Source of the DNA: Linyphia triangularis
Lineage: Eukaryota > Arthropoda > Arachnida > Araneae > Linyphiidae
Length of the DNA stretch: 64,000 bases
Reading direction: 5' to 3'
NCBI GenBank assembly: GCA_963978545.1
Contig: OZ021723.1
Location: 6,020,273-6,084,272, forward strand
Below are positions 50,128 through 62,099 of the stretch, one piece after another (within the stretch, counting starts at the first letter, position 1; each line of letters starts with the position of its first letter). Both the position numbers and the translations under genes were made by a program. The notes beneath the pieces were generated by a model. It saw nothing but the letters and a program-made list of their open reading frames with translations. It made no database searches and was not told where the DNA came from.

Positions 50128-51182
50128 TTTATTAAGTATGGAAATGACCCGCACGGCATTCACTGCATATATTCTCCAGCTACAATTTAATTTCTCTGTT
50201 GTATTCAATTTGTTGGTACTCTTCCATCGCCAAATTACAGCGATACCTTATTGATACCAATAACCTCAAATCCTTTATAATTCTATAAAAAAAAACATTA
50301 TAGGGTTGTTTTAGCAATCTTACTAGCCTTGGCGCCAACTGGTACCCTTCTAACCGAAGAGTACTAATTTTTCCTTTCCCATGTAAAAATCTTTTATAAA
50401 TAGAATCGTATCTCCTCAAAAACAAATAGTCATTGTAAAAGAAAAAAAAAACCTCGCTAGGTAAAATGGTCAACCAGAAAAAGTTATGAAATTTAATATT
50501 TGCCGCTAAGCGGCCGCGTTTAATTCTTTTGAGGTGCTTGTACAGTATGTTTTATATGTTATATGTGTTTTATATGTTATATATGTTTTATATGTTATAT
50601 ATGTTTTGTATAAAGGGAGAAAAAGACATCGCTACAAAAAAAGATCGTTCAAAGATCAGTGCTAGAAGTGTGGGTCGACGCGGGATGATGCGTCCCCCAA
50701 CTTTTCAAGAAAATACCCATGCGTCCCTTTACTTCTAAAACCCCTGAAATCCCCCCCCCCCCACACTTTTAAAAACAATCATTCTACCTAAAAACTGCAA
50801 AAGAAAATTAAAATTACCTTTTCTGGCACAAGATTTTTTTTTTACTTTCAGTTTTTGAATACAATATACAATACTTGTATAAATAATAAATGACAAAATT
50901 GTGGAAAAAAATCATCCTATCACTGTCTTCCGAGTCATGCACTACGTATATAATCCAAAATTGTATAACTTTTTTTTTTTAATTTCCTACTATTTTTTCA
51001 GCTTTTATCACTCAATTTTCTTTTTTAATTTCTTGAAGTATTAAACAATTCGGACCATGGAATATTAGATAGTAGTAAAATTAGATAAACGTAGATTTTT
51101 CTTCTTAAAAAAAAATTTATCAAGCATGTAGGAAAAAGCAAAATGTAGTGACACTGACAAAAAGTGATTTATAGTTTTCAAA

Positions 51183-51215
<33 letters not shown>

Positions 51216-52290
51216 AAAAATTACGGCATATGTATATCATACTGTTAAAAAAATTTAACAAATACAGGGGGTGGGGTGCACTTGCTACCAACTTTTGGGC
51301 ATCCCCCCCACTTTTTATCTTCCACTTCTACCACTGTATAAGATACTAATTGAATAAACTTCTATAGAAATTCATATGTGGGACAACCAAAAGTTTTAAT
51401 ATTCGTAACAAATAACATTATTTTATAGAACTAGCTTTCCCAACTCTAAATTACCACCCTAACTTTTTTAAACATAATTGTCTGATATATTAAAATATAA
51501 ATTAAAATTTAATAACTTTTCATGTAATAGCTTATAAGAATTTAAGAAAGCGAATATTGAAAAGAAATTCCACTTTCTATGGAATGCTCCATTATGTAGT
51601 TTGATTTGGAAATTTTCATGCAGATTTAATGTATTTTATATCTTGCTAGGGAGTATTTTTAGGAACAGGTAAATAGTGTTTTATTAGCTGCATTACCCTT
51701 CTTTCTTTAGCAAGACCAGCTGTTCAAATAGTTCGCCAACACCATAAAGTATTATTTGTCACAGTATATTAGCATGGCTCACGTTTTCTTGAATAGTCAA
51801 CTACAATCTGCTGCCTGTAATAGTCAGCATAAAACTTTCTACGGTGAATCGATTTAATTTAATCTTCAGTGATTTATACATGTTTTAAACAATGAGTCCG
51901 TGAAGTTTTATGAAAGTTAATAGTATTAATTTTAATTTAAGTATTTTCATGATTAACTTTAAATCGTAAGTTTATCATGTAAGTTTATGATGAGTTTATT
52001 TAATGTTTTTTATTTTTGACTCTTGGAGAATAACGTTTTCGAGAGCAGTCTTCATTACATTTTTTCCATCAATTCAATGAATGTAACATTGAAGTTATAA
52101 CAATCCCTTATCTTTAATTTTCTGCTGTAATTTTAAATATTTTAAATTTAATTTAATTATCTCGTAATTTAAACGCGCACATATTTTAATGGTAGTGTGA
52201 TACGGAACATTTTCATAAATGTGTCATTTAGAATAAATTATCTGCAGGAAAATTTTTAATATTCTTGTTAAGTACTAGTTCATCGTACAG
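50128..52290. other. intronic AT-rich sequence with short repeats
   Basis: A short TATGTTATATATGTTTTA repeat lies near 50545-50610, a 12-C run at 50751-50762 and an A run near 51186-51213. The stretches at 50690-50780 and 51265-51320 resemble decayed dispersed repeats. No coding feature. Confidence 0.5.
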
Positions 52291-52293
52291 TAC

Positions 52294-52295
52294 AC

Positions 52296-52329
<34 letters not shown>

Positions 52330-53090
52330 GATTATTCCTTTAAAGGGTGAAATTTGAAGTTTTACTTTACAGAGTCAGTGAGTGAGTGAGCGTGTCAGTG
52401 AAGAGCGTAACTCTTATAGTAATATTCTCTTAAAATAACTCTTATTTATCTTATAATAACTCGTATAATAGTCTTATAATAACTCTTATAGTAATATTCT
52501 CTTATAATAACTTTTTTTTATTTTATAACAACTTCTTATAACAACTCTTATAATAACTCTTACAGTAATATTCTCTTATAATAGCCCTTATAATAACTCT
52601 TATAGTAATATTCTCTTATAATAACTCTTATAGTAATATTCTCTTATAATAACTCTTATAGTAATATTCTCTTATAATAAATCTTATAGTAATATTCTCT
52701 TATAATAACTCTTATAGTAATATTTTCTTATAATAACTCTTATAGTAATATTCTCTTATAATAACTCTTATGTAATATTCTCTTATAATAACTCTTATTT
52801 ATTTTATAATAACTTCTTATAATAACTCTTATTTATTTTATAATAACTTCTTATAATAACTCTTATTTATTTTATAATAACTTCTTATAATAACTCTTAT
52901 TTATTTTATAATAACTTCTTATAATAACTCTTATTTAGTTTATAATAACTTCTTATAATAACTCTTATTTATTTTATAATAACTTCTTATAATAACTTCT
53001 TATAATAAATCTTATAATAACTTCTTATAATAACCCTTACAATAACTCTTATAGTAATATAGTGTAGTAATAATAAGTATATAGTAATAT
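52294..53090 (+). repeat. (ATA)n tract and TAATAACTCTTATAG minisatellite
   Basis: A (TAA)n run near 52296-52326, then from about 52410 many units of TAATAACTCTTATAGTAATA plus TTCTCTTA, changing from about 52780 to TAATAACTTCTTATAATAAC types. Confidence 0.93.
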
Positions 53091-53344
53091 ATAAAAATTT
53101 ATATTCTTGTTAAGTACTAGTTCATCGTACATTACACATAATAATAAAAAAAAGATTATTCTCTTTAAAGAGTGAAATTTGAAGTTTTAATTTAAGTCAG
53201 TAAGTGATCGTGTCAGTGATGGGCATAACTCTTATAGTAATATTCACAATTCCCAAAAATTGAAAAAAATTTTACTAAAATTTTAAAAACATTAAATTTA
53301 TGACACCTGATTACTTTCCACTTTTATTTGTGAATCTTGTGTTT
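53091..53344. other. partial repeat of the 52260-52400 flank
   Basis: TGTTAAGTACTAGTTCATCG and GAGTGAAATTTGAAGTTTTA recur here after 52265-52375, so the flank of the minisatellite is itself duplicated. Confidence 0.6.
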
Positions 53345-54315
53345 AGAATCAATTTGAAAAAAAGTGTTTATGTTCTCCCTTTGAAAAACAAGTAATTATG
53401 TTCACCAGCAAAATACCTTCAATAGCTGTTTATCAATGCATTTACTGAATTCAATTTCTTTCCAGCCTGAAACTGGAATGCGAGAATCAATTTGAAAAAG
53501 TGTTTATTTTCTCCCTTTGAAAAACAAGTGCTAAATTATGTTCACCAGCAAAATACCTTCCAATAGCTGTTTATCAGTGCATTTTATTGAATTCAATTTC
53601 TTTCCAGCCTGAAACTGGAATGCGAGAATCAATTTGAAAAAGTGTTTATTTTCTCCCTTTGAAAAACAAGTGCTAAATTATATTCACCAGCAAAATACCT
53701 TCCAATAGCTGTTTATCAATGCATTTTACTGAATTCAATTTCTTTCCAGCCTGAAACTGGAATGCGAGAATCAATTGGAAAAAGTGTTTATTTTCTCCCT
53801 TTGAAAAACAAGTGCTAAATTTCGTTCACCAGCAAAACACCTTCCTAAGCTGTTTATCAATGCATTTTACTGAAATCAATTTCTTTCCAGCCTGAAACTG
53901 GAATGCGAGAATCAATTGGAAAAAGTGTTTATTTTCTCCCTTTGAAAAACAAGTGCTAAATTATGTTCACCAGCAAAACACCTTCCAATAGCTGTTTATC
54001 AATGCATTTTACTGAATTCAATTTCTTTCCAGCCTGAAACTGGACTGCGAGAATCAATTGGAAAAAGTGTTTATTTTCTCCCTTTGAAAACAAGTGCTAA
54101 ATTATGTTCACCAGCAAAACACCTTCCAATAGCTGTTTATTAATGCATTTTACTGAATTCAATTTCTTCCCAGCCTGAAACTGGAATGCGAGAATCAATT
54201 TGAAAAAGTGTTTATTTTCTCCCTTTGAAAAACAAGTGCTAAATTATGTTCACCAGCAAAATACCTTCCAGTAGCTGTTTATCAATGCATTTTACTGAAT
54301 TCAATTTCTTTCCAG
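53345..54315 (+). repeat. 142-bp tandem array that multiplies the splice acceptor of the next groucho exon
   Basis: Each unit holds about 120 bp of intron (ATCAATTTGAAAAAGTG, TTTTCTCCCTTTGAAAAA, GTTCACCAGCAAAATACC, AATTCAATTTCTTTCCAG) followed by the first 21 bases of the real exon (CCTGAAACTGG...GCGAGAA). Decoy exon starts lie at 53466, 53608, 53750, 53891, 54033 and 54174, spaced 141-142 bp. The seventh, at 54316, continues as true exon. At each decoy the text diverges after GAGAA into TCAATT. A shared AGAA at 53345-53348 and 54333-54336 suggests microhomology at the origin. Using any decoy gives the start of the exon and then an in-frame TGA after about 18 codons. Confidence 0.97.
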
Positions 54316-54379
54316 CCTGAAACTGGAATGCGAGAAGCTGGCCAGTGAGAAGACCGAGATGCAAAGGCACTACGTCATG
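54316..54379 (+). CDS. gro: Groucho/TLE corepressor, Q-domain exon (LKLECEKL...QRHYVM)
   Basis: This 64-nt exon completes the split serine from the exon at 27691 and encodes [15 protein letters not shown], then QRHYVM. The run is practically invariant among Groucho/TLE proteins and forms the continuing amphipathic helix of the tetramerisation domain. The acceptor is AATTTCTTTCCAG and the donor is GTCATG|GTAATA. It ends in phase 0 and joins the exon at 59054. The same acceptor and the first 21 bases are present six more times just upstream, so this is the only copy that carries the full exon and a donor. Confidence 0.97.
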
Positions 54380-54889
54380 GTAATATCTTTAAATAAATAT
54401 CGGTTAAAACACTAATTTAAATCTAAGGCATGCTAACATTATTTAATTAAAGCTCCCTATCGTGAGCCGAAACTGAATTAAACTTGTAAACGTACCTCAA
54501 CCTAAATGCTAATTAATTGAACCGGCTGATTGAAGTTGCCATGAGTGCATTTGTTGATTAATTTAGGATTTCAACTGCTTCCTCCATCTTTGTTAAATTA
54601 CATATTTATGAAGAGCCTAAGTTATTAAAATGACATGATTTCGAAAGGGAAGTTTTAGTGAGGCTTTAGAATTTTCAACTATTATAGTTATGGCGAGGCG
54701 TAATTTTAAACTGGAACGCCTCTTCTCTTAACGAGTGTGGGTTTCTGTACATCAGGACCAGTATTGATTTTTAAGAGGGTATTTTTACTTGGTAATTTAG
54801 CAAGTACTAGGTTGTTTTGAAACGGGACATTTTTCTTCGTGTTTGTTCTTGTGTTGAATTGGTAAATTGAGAATCAAAAAACTGATTTT
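54380..54889. other. intron, nothing recognised
   Basis: AT-rich intron sequence after the exon. Confidence 0.6.
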
Positions 54890-55990
54890 TTCTTGATGTA
54901 CTTCAAAATATTTTGTAAAACAAGACTGAGATCTAGTTTTTGAAGTTAGGTATCATCTTAGTGGTTACACCCATCGTATATTTTTTTCTTTTTGAGAACT
55001 GTCACACTAGTGATACTTTGATTCATCTAGTGTTTGAAGTTGGATCTTTTGTTCATTTGAGATATAAACACATCGTAGTATACTTTTCCTTTGTTAGGGC
55101 TTTCCCTCGATCGACACTTTGGTTGATCTAGATTTTGAAGTTAGGTCTTTACTCCTCTGAGCTATAAACACTTCGTAAACTTTTTCTTTGTTCTCAGGCA
55201 TAAACACATCATATACTTTTCTGTTGTGAGATCTTTCTTAAATTTGGTTGATCTAGTTTTTGAAGTTCGGCCTTTGCTCATCCGAGGTATAAACACATCA
55301 TATACTTTTCTGTTGTGAGATCTTTCTTAAATTTGGTTGATCTAGTTTTTGAAGTTCGGCCTTTGCTCATCCGAGGTATAAACACATCATTTACTTTTCT
55401 GTTGTGTGGGCTTTCACACTAATGAAAATTTGGTTGATCTAGTTTTTGAAATTCGGCCTTTGCTCATCCGAGGTATAAACACATTATTTACTTTTCTGTT
55501 GTGTGGGCTTTCACACTAATGAAAATTTGGTTGATCTAGTTTTTGAAGTTCGGCCTTTGCTCATCCGAGGTATAAACACATCATTTACTTTTCTGTTGTG
55601 TGGGCTTTCACACTAATGAAAATTTGGTTGATCTAGTTTTTGAAGTTCTGCCTTTGTTCATCCGAGGTATAAACAAATAATTTACTTTTCTGTTGTGAGA
55701 GCTTTCACACTAATGAAAATTTGGTTGATCTAGTTTTTGAAATTCGGCCTTTGTTCATCCAAGTAATAAACACATAATTTACTTTTCTGTTGTGTTGATA
55801 TAGTTTTACTCATCCGAATTATAAACACATCATTTACTTTTCAGTTGTGAGAGCTTTCACACTAATGAAAATTTGGTTATCTAGTTTTTGAAGTTCGACC
55901 TTTGCTCATCCGAGGTACAAACACATCATTTACTTTACAGTTCTGAGAGCTTTCACACTAATGAAAATTTGGTTGATCTAGTGCCAACCG
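54890..55990 (+). repeat. about 97-bp tandem repeat, roughly eleven units
   Basis: Units contain TTGGTTGATCTAGTTTTTGA, GTTCGGCCTTTGCTCATCCG, TATAAACACATCATTTACTT and GGGCTTTCACACTAATGAAA. Some units are shorter (89 bp). The edges are diverged. Confidence 0.95.
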
Positions 55991-56530
55991 ATGACATAAT
56001 TGTCAGTGGGTTCATTTGTAAAAATTCAAAATTTCTTTTATTCGATACACTAATGCGGACCTTGAGAAACCCACTGTAAGGCATTTTAACTTCAAATTAT
56101 CAAAATTATGTGTTTTATTTCTCAAAACTATGTATTTTATTTGCATATCAAATGGCTCTTTTTTCTAGTTCTCAGTGGTTTAAATTAACTGGCTTATTTC
56201 ATTGACAAGATTTTCATCGGATAATCTTTTGTTTAAGAATGCATTTCTTCCAGTTTAACTTAAGGAGAGTGTAAAGTTTTAATTTAGAAATGGGGCTCTT
56301 TGTAATTTTTACTTCACACTCAATTGCTATTTTCACGGGGAAATAAAATGTGCATTGTGATTGGAAATTAAAATGTCAGTTGATCAACACTACCAAATGA
56401 CGAGGTCAACATTTAAGCGGAAAACTCTAATGTCACTATTTAAATTCCAACTTTTGGTCACTTTATTTATTGCTTAATTGATTAGAATAATAAGACTCTT
56501 CATTTAATGACATTGTGCAATTGAAAATTC
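55991..56530. other. intronic AT-rich sequence
   Basis: No feature is recognised. Confidence 0.5.
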
Positions 56531-56565
56531 CTCGCATAGCATTGTAACATACAATGCTATGTGAG
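56531..56565. repeat. 16-bp hairpin, 3-nt loop
   Basis: CTCGCATAGCATTGTA, loop ACA, TACAATGCTATGTGAG: arms match at 15 of 16 positions. It lies directly beside the foldback element that follows. Confidence 0.85.
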
Positions 56566-56575
56566 AAATTTTATC

Positions 56576-56780
56576 AATGTTATGTTATCCTTTCTGTTTA
56601 ATTCTTGATATATTAACAGGACGACAATGTTTTTACTGCTGCTAATTACTTATGAAGCTATTAAGAGTATCCTAAGATTGATTTTTTTATTTCTTTGTAC
56701 CAATAAGTAATTATCAGTAGTAAAAATACTGTCGGCCTTTTAATATATCAAGAATATAACAGAAAGGATAACATGACATT
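56576..56780. mobile_element. 205-bp foldback element, about 75-bp arms
   Basis: The left arm CAATGTTATGTTATCCTTTC...TAATTACTTA pairs with the right arm TAAGTAATTA...GGATAACATGACATTG at roughly 85-90% over 75 bp. The loop is about 50 bp. It probably represents a small MITE. The target duplication is unclear. Confidence 0.75.
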
Positions 56781-57134
56781 GCGACTTTCTTTTGCTGTTT
56801 TCATTTATTTTGAAGTAATTAATTTAGAATTATCGTGATACAAAATATGAAGCGGCTAACGAGAAGCGACATGCGATAGCGTTTATTTACCTTTCTTTAA
56901 ACGAAACTCTTTATTTTCTTTATTGAGAAAACCCAATTATATTTTGCTGAATTAATGTTCAATTTATCCATTCTGAGAGGTTTCTATTTAAGTTTAATTG
57001 CTTTTCTATTTATTTACTAAAGTATCTATGTTGTTTTTTCATTATAAGTAGGATGTGAAAATAATCTACACAGTATGTGTCACGCCACTTTGAATGTCAC
57101 AATTTGGTGAAATATATATCATTTTCCCGATTAA

Positions 57135-57674
57135 GGTATACATATACATTAGGAATTGCGAAATTTTATTCCAGTCTGCGTTTTTGTTTTTTTGTTTTAA
57201 AATATTCCCGAATTTATTACCATTAAAAGGATACCATTTTCTTTCTGAGACTCAAATTACTTTTTAAATTAAAGTGGGTTTTGTGAACCTGTTTTGTATC
57301 ACGTTCATTAGTGTCGTAAACTTTAAACGCGTTTTCTGAAGAATGACATTTTGGTGTTATATGACTTTACGGCAACGGTCATAACTTCATAATAAATGGT
57401 CCGATTTACAAAATTCTAATTTTGTTTCGTAGAGAATAGTTGTATAATATCTTAAATTAGCAATAGAAATCATGCCTCTAAATTAATTACAAGTTTATTT
57501 ATGAATATTCTAATAATGTCCTAATTAGTCACTTTAATTGCAATTAGCTCATTAAAAAATTGACGGAAAAAATGTTTATGAAAATGCATCATTTTTGATT
57601 CTGATATACTTCCAAAAAGTTTAAAATTATAACCTAAAAATTACAGAAAATCATCTCAATTGTATATGTATACC
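57135..57674. mobile_element. TTAA-flanked MITE, singleton family (P7)
   Basis: TTAA at 57131-57134 and 57675-57678. Ends GGTATACATATACA and TGTATATGTATACC are perfect 14-bp inverted repeats. 540 bp without a frame. Confidence 0.85.
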
Positions 57675-57908
57675 TTAATGGTTGATCTATTAGTTTAATC
57701 CTGAGTGGTTTGAGTTTTTCCATAACACATTAGAGTGGCATAAAAATCATTAATCCCATTTTTTATTTATTTCAAAATTCGATTCAACGTTTTTGTTTTA
57801 TATAATGCGCACAAGCAACCACCACTGAAGCAAGCAATACTTTATTAGGTGGCTGTTAACGATGAAGTACCTTTTCAATTTTACAGTTACAATTACAGTT
57901 ACGTTTAA

Positions 57909-58619
57909 GGGGGTCCTGTACCGAAAATAAAAAAAAACTTTATTTATGTACATTTTTATGTCGAAAATTTATTTTATGTATGAGATACTATTTATATATC
58001 TTTGAGAAAATGTTTTTTTAAATATTGTGTTTAGTTATTTAAAAAAAATTTAAAAATTAAGAAAAATCCATAATAATTGATGTTTGCGTATTTTGATATA
58101 AGTCAAGAAAATTTTTTTTTTTCAAAGTAAAAGCTTCCTGTAATACATAATTATATAAAGAAAATTTTGTCGTCACAGAATTTTGATAGGTGAATTAAAA
58201 AAAAATATAAAAAATCTCAAAGTTAAAATATTGAAATTTTTGCTTTTTTTTATGTTATCTTTTACTCTAAATGTTATATTTTAAAACAGAAATAAAAAAA
58301 TAAAATTCTGTGAAGAAAAAATATTTAAAACTATATAAATTAAATTCTCCAAAAATTTGAATAGCCAATTGTTAATGGTTTTGGAGATATATTGATTTGA
58401 ATATGGAACATCTGTGAAAAACACTAGTGCCCGAAAAACGCACTTTAAGCAGACGCTTCAAGATGTTACGCCCATTAGTGAGGTTTAAATCACAGGTAAT
58501 TTTGTGCCGTTCTAATCACCGGAGGAATAAGATAAAAATATTATTCTCTTCAGGAATGTATGAACTATTTTTTTTTTTTTTTTTTTTTTTTTTTGAAGAA
58601 ATTTCGGTACTGGACCCCC
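57909..58619 (-). mobile_element. TTAA-flanked MITE, family P3, copy 2 (inverse)
   Basis: TTAA at 57905-57908 and 58620-58623. Ends GGGGGTCCTGTACCGAAA and TTTCGGTACTGGACCCCC. 711 bp. The interior is the inverse of the copy at 17153-17884. A long T run lies near the right end. Confidence 0.9.
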
Positions 58620-58772
58620 TTAATGAAATTACCAATACAGTTAAACAACATATACAACAATTTTAAATTCCTTTATTATATTTAGTAATAATAATTAAAT
58701 TAGTAATAATAAATAATTAGTAATAATAATTATATTTAGTAATATAATTATTCTCTTCAGGAACGTATGAAC

Positions 58773-58808
<36 letters not shown>

Positions 58809-58912
58809 ATTTTTGAAGAAATTTCGGTACTGGACCCCCTTAATGAAATTACCAATACAGTTAAACAACATATACAACAATTTTAAATTCCTTTATTATA
58901 TTTAGTAATAAT

Positions 58913-58918
<6 letters not shown>
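58540..58918 (+). repeat. about 207-bp tandem duplication of the end of MITE P3 plus flank
   Basis: The block from ATTATTCTCTTCAGGAA (58540), through the MITE end, TTAATGAAATTACCAATACA and TTAGTAATAATAATT, recurs from 58747. The second copy has the change GGAACG for GGAATG and a TTTTTGATTTTTGAAG variant. The duplication postdates the insertion. Confidence 0.92.
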
Positions 58919-58943
<25 letters not shown>

Positions 58944-59053
58944 CGTTATCATGTACATGGTATTTTAACTCTTCTCTGTTAAGTTTATTATAAATTTAAC
59001 ATGCATAGAACTGTAGAACTTTTGCTCATCAATAATGTGTTGTTTTTTTTCAG

Positions 59054-59098
59054 TATTACGAAATGTCGTATGGTTTGAACGTCGAAATGCACAAACAG
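59054..59098 (+). CDS. gro: Groucho/TLE corepressor, Q-domain exon (YYEMSYGLNVEMHKQ)
   Basis: This 45-nt exon encodes the 15 residues YYEMSYGLNVEMHKQ, the near-invariant Groucho/TLE segment after QRHYVM. Drosophila Groucho shares the valine where human TLE has isoleucine. The acceptor is TTTTTTTTCAG and the donor is CAG|GTAAGA, both strong, with phase 0 at each end. The next family segment (normally starting TEIAKRLN) was looked for in all frames to the end of the window and not found, so the following intron exceeds about 4.9 kb. The three exons together give about 70 residues of the Q domain. Confidence 0.97.
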
Positions 59099-60221
59099 GT
59101 AAGACATTTTCTTGTATTTAATTCTACTTGCTTTGAAAATGTGATTAGGTTTATCATCTCTGAAATTACGATTATCAGCAATGGATAAATTTTCTTTTCA
59201 GTAGGTATCTTTACTTTTCTAATATCTCATACGGTAGAATGTCAGTACTAAAACATGTTTTTGAATGAATTTCAGTAACCAATCAATGGTTTAAATGCTA
59301 ATTATTCAGCAGATCTAATAGCGCAGACAAGACGCAAGTTCTTGAATGATTTAATTTTTTTTATCCCTTTAAGTATTTAAATACCGCTTAGTATATGTAT
59401 AGAATAATGAACTTTCTTAGGGAAGTCTGCTCTATAAATTGTATAAATGCAGATCTAATTATATCTCTGTATTAAAAAAAAAAAAAAGCACCCTACAAAT
59501 AAAAGTACAAATATTATGAACCTTCGAACAATGCACGTATGCAAATTCTAAATAATTAGGTATTTCATATTTGTCTAAGATATAAATGTATGTTTATATT
59601 CTTAGATTTCCAAAATTTGAATTTCCAACCTCTGGAAGTTTGTCGTCGATGTCACTAAGTTGCATGGTCATACTTATTTACATGTTTTACAAAGATTTGA
59701 TATACCAATAATATTGTTTTATTTATCAAAATTCGCAATATTTTACTAAAATAGGACAAACTTGTATACATATAATTACATACAATATAATTTAATTAAA
59801 ACTTTCAAAAAGCTGTTAAAAAAAAGGATCACTGGCGAAAATAACTTTGTAGCGGAATAAATATACCCTCATGCATCTCTAGCTGGATGAATATATCCTC
59901 GTGCCGTCACAACTAGATATCCTCGCGCTTTACCTTGGGAGTTGTGTTCTATAGATTTTAAGATAGCAGTTTGAGTTTGGAGAATGGCGTATTAACTAAT
60001 AAAGTTGTTTCTTTAAACCGTTTCGTATTATTACAATCGTAAACACTTAACCATTTACAAGTTTGTTATCTCATCGACATCACTGCTATAACTTGAAATT
60101 TGACCTGCATACACGCGAAGAATGAGAAAAATCGTATGATATTAGGAAAATAGTCTAAAATAGTTTTTCTTATGTCATAACCGTTTTACACTTCTTGGCA
60201 TATATTCAGGTCATTCTGACA

Positions 60222-60254
<33 letters not shown>

Positions 60255-61107
60255 CAAAATTGAACTTTAGCTATAATCACTCTGTAGTTAAACTTTGTGG
60301 TTGTCATTGTACAGAATTATTTCTAGTTAATAATTTCGTTAATTTTACAAATTCATCTTAACATAATCTTAAAAACACAACGAGAAGCCTGACTGATCAA
60401 TCTCAGCAACAGGCGTGTAGCCAGGGGGAGGGATATGGGGTTATATCCCCTCCCGAAATTTTTCAGTTTACTATTAGAATACAAAAAAACAGATAATTTC
60501 TTTTGTTTAAAATGATAAATTTAAAATTAAATATTTTTAAATTTCTAAACATACGAAGAAAAAATACCCGTATATATTCAGCAATAGTAAAAAAAAAAAA
60601 AATGTTATAATTTGTGGAGTTATAATTTTATATTTCCTCGCGAAAAAAAATTCTGGCTACTCCCTTTCCCAGAAAGAAACAATCTGGACAATTAACCTCG
60701 ATAGCATAGTAGCGGGACTTCCCAACGAAAAAGAAAAGTTTAACAAATAACTAATTGCAAAACTCATTTCGGCAAACTGATTCTCGAAAATCGTGTCAAT
60801 ATTTCATTTAGCGATTTTTAATAGTCGACCTTCTCCAAAGAAGTGTAAAAAAAAAAGGGGGGGGGGTTCAGAAGAGGAAATAACCCTTTTTAGGGGTGCC
60901 CGACAGGGTACCAACCTTTTAGCCGAATTAACGCAAGCCTTTCAGCGTAACATCGGACGAGAGATTTTGCGCTTTCCTTGAAAGATAAGTAAAATAATAA
61001 TAAAAAAAGGACCGGTGGAATATTTGAGAAGTCTTATTTTATTTTGTATTGTATATTTCTTATTTTGAAGGCAGTAGCAGTGTATTGGGAGTAGTAGTAT
61101 TTGCATT
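59099..61107. other. groucho intron
   Basis: AT-rich with a long T run near 60224-60254 and a 10-G run at 60857-60866. Near 60412 the text AGGCGTGTAGCCAGGGGGAG resembles a widespread dispersed invertebrate repeat. No exon is recognised. Confidence 0.5.
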
Positions 61108-61320
61108 GAGAGTCTGACAATCTCTTTAAGTCGTCGCATCGGGCCTTCGTTATTTTAAGGCGGGAGACCGTGTTTGTGCCGTGAGGCGTCGGCGCCCTGA
61201 GAAAACTCGGCATCGAAATGAGAAGGGCTGGAAAGACGAGTGGGTGGAGTCGCCATGTTTGGACACGATGAGTGGCACCGTTGTCGAGTTTAAGAAATGA
61301 ATGTGTAGTGGCGGTTCTAT
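61108..61320 (+). other. GC-rich patch with an unassigned 58-codon open stretch
   Basis: GC-rich and CpG-containing (GCGTCGGCGCCCTGAG). On + the frame is open from about 61123 to a TGA near 61298 and reads ...FKAGDRVCAVRRRRPEK..., then WVESPCLDTMSGTVVEF. The minus strand is open as well. No acceptor/donor pair is convincing. It could be an exon of another gene, a promoter-type island or chance. Confidence 0.25.
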
Positions 61321-62099
61321 GGTGAATTTTAATTCAGAAGAATATATAATAAGGTTAACGGTATGTTTGAAATTAGGGATATAGGGATATATATCCTTAA
61401 TTGAAAAGAATATAGGGTTATATAAATTAAGTTATATAGGGATAATTTTGAGGGTTTTTTGGTCTTCTTACAATAAATGTGTGTGATCAACTCTGACATA
61501 TATAGCTAGTTTTAAGATAGAAATAAAAGCTTAAATTAATTATTTGAATTGAAGTTAATATGGCATCAAATTAGGATTTGAAAGCGTATGCTGTTTTGGG
61601 GATTTTCAATAATTTGTTGTGTATTTGCCTTCCAAAAGTGTCTATTATTTCTTAAAAATGTAATTTACTTGCATTTCCAATCCCGCCGTCCTATTAAAGA
61701 CTTTCAAATACAGTACATATTTATTCCTAAGAATATTTGATATCCCTCCACCTATGATATTTTACCGATAACTATTTTACGACGTGTGAAGTATTCTTTT
61801 ACTATTAAAACATATTATAGTATAATTCAAACTAAATTCTTAGCCTCGCAAAAATTGGCTATAACGTGCATACACATAACATTTATAAATTGTTCTCTTG
61901 TAATCTTGTACAATATCTCGAAGCGTGGTAAAAAATGGCGGATATCGTAGTTGGGTGTGCGAAACGCGGACCGGCATTGGAAGTAGTCTTCCCCATAACT
62001 GTTCGTTGCGAAAAGGAATCATAGTGTGCTCAATTCTGTGCCCATAGGGGAAAAAAGAAGTTTCCATTCTGTTTCCGGAGAAGCCATCTGCTCTTTCTA
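61321..62099. other. AT-rich spacer
   Basis: TATAGGGATATATATCC-type short repeats lie near 61378-61444. An 89-codon minus-strand frame at 61840-62109 has no recognisable domain. Confidence 0.45.

Noticed and set aside
53466..54194. Six additional real exons of groucho in the decoy array
   Set aside because: Only 21 coding bases are copied. The rest is intron, an in-frame stop follows, and no good donor is present in the units.
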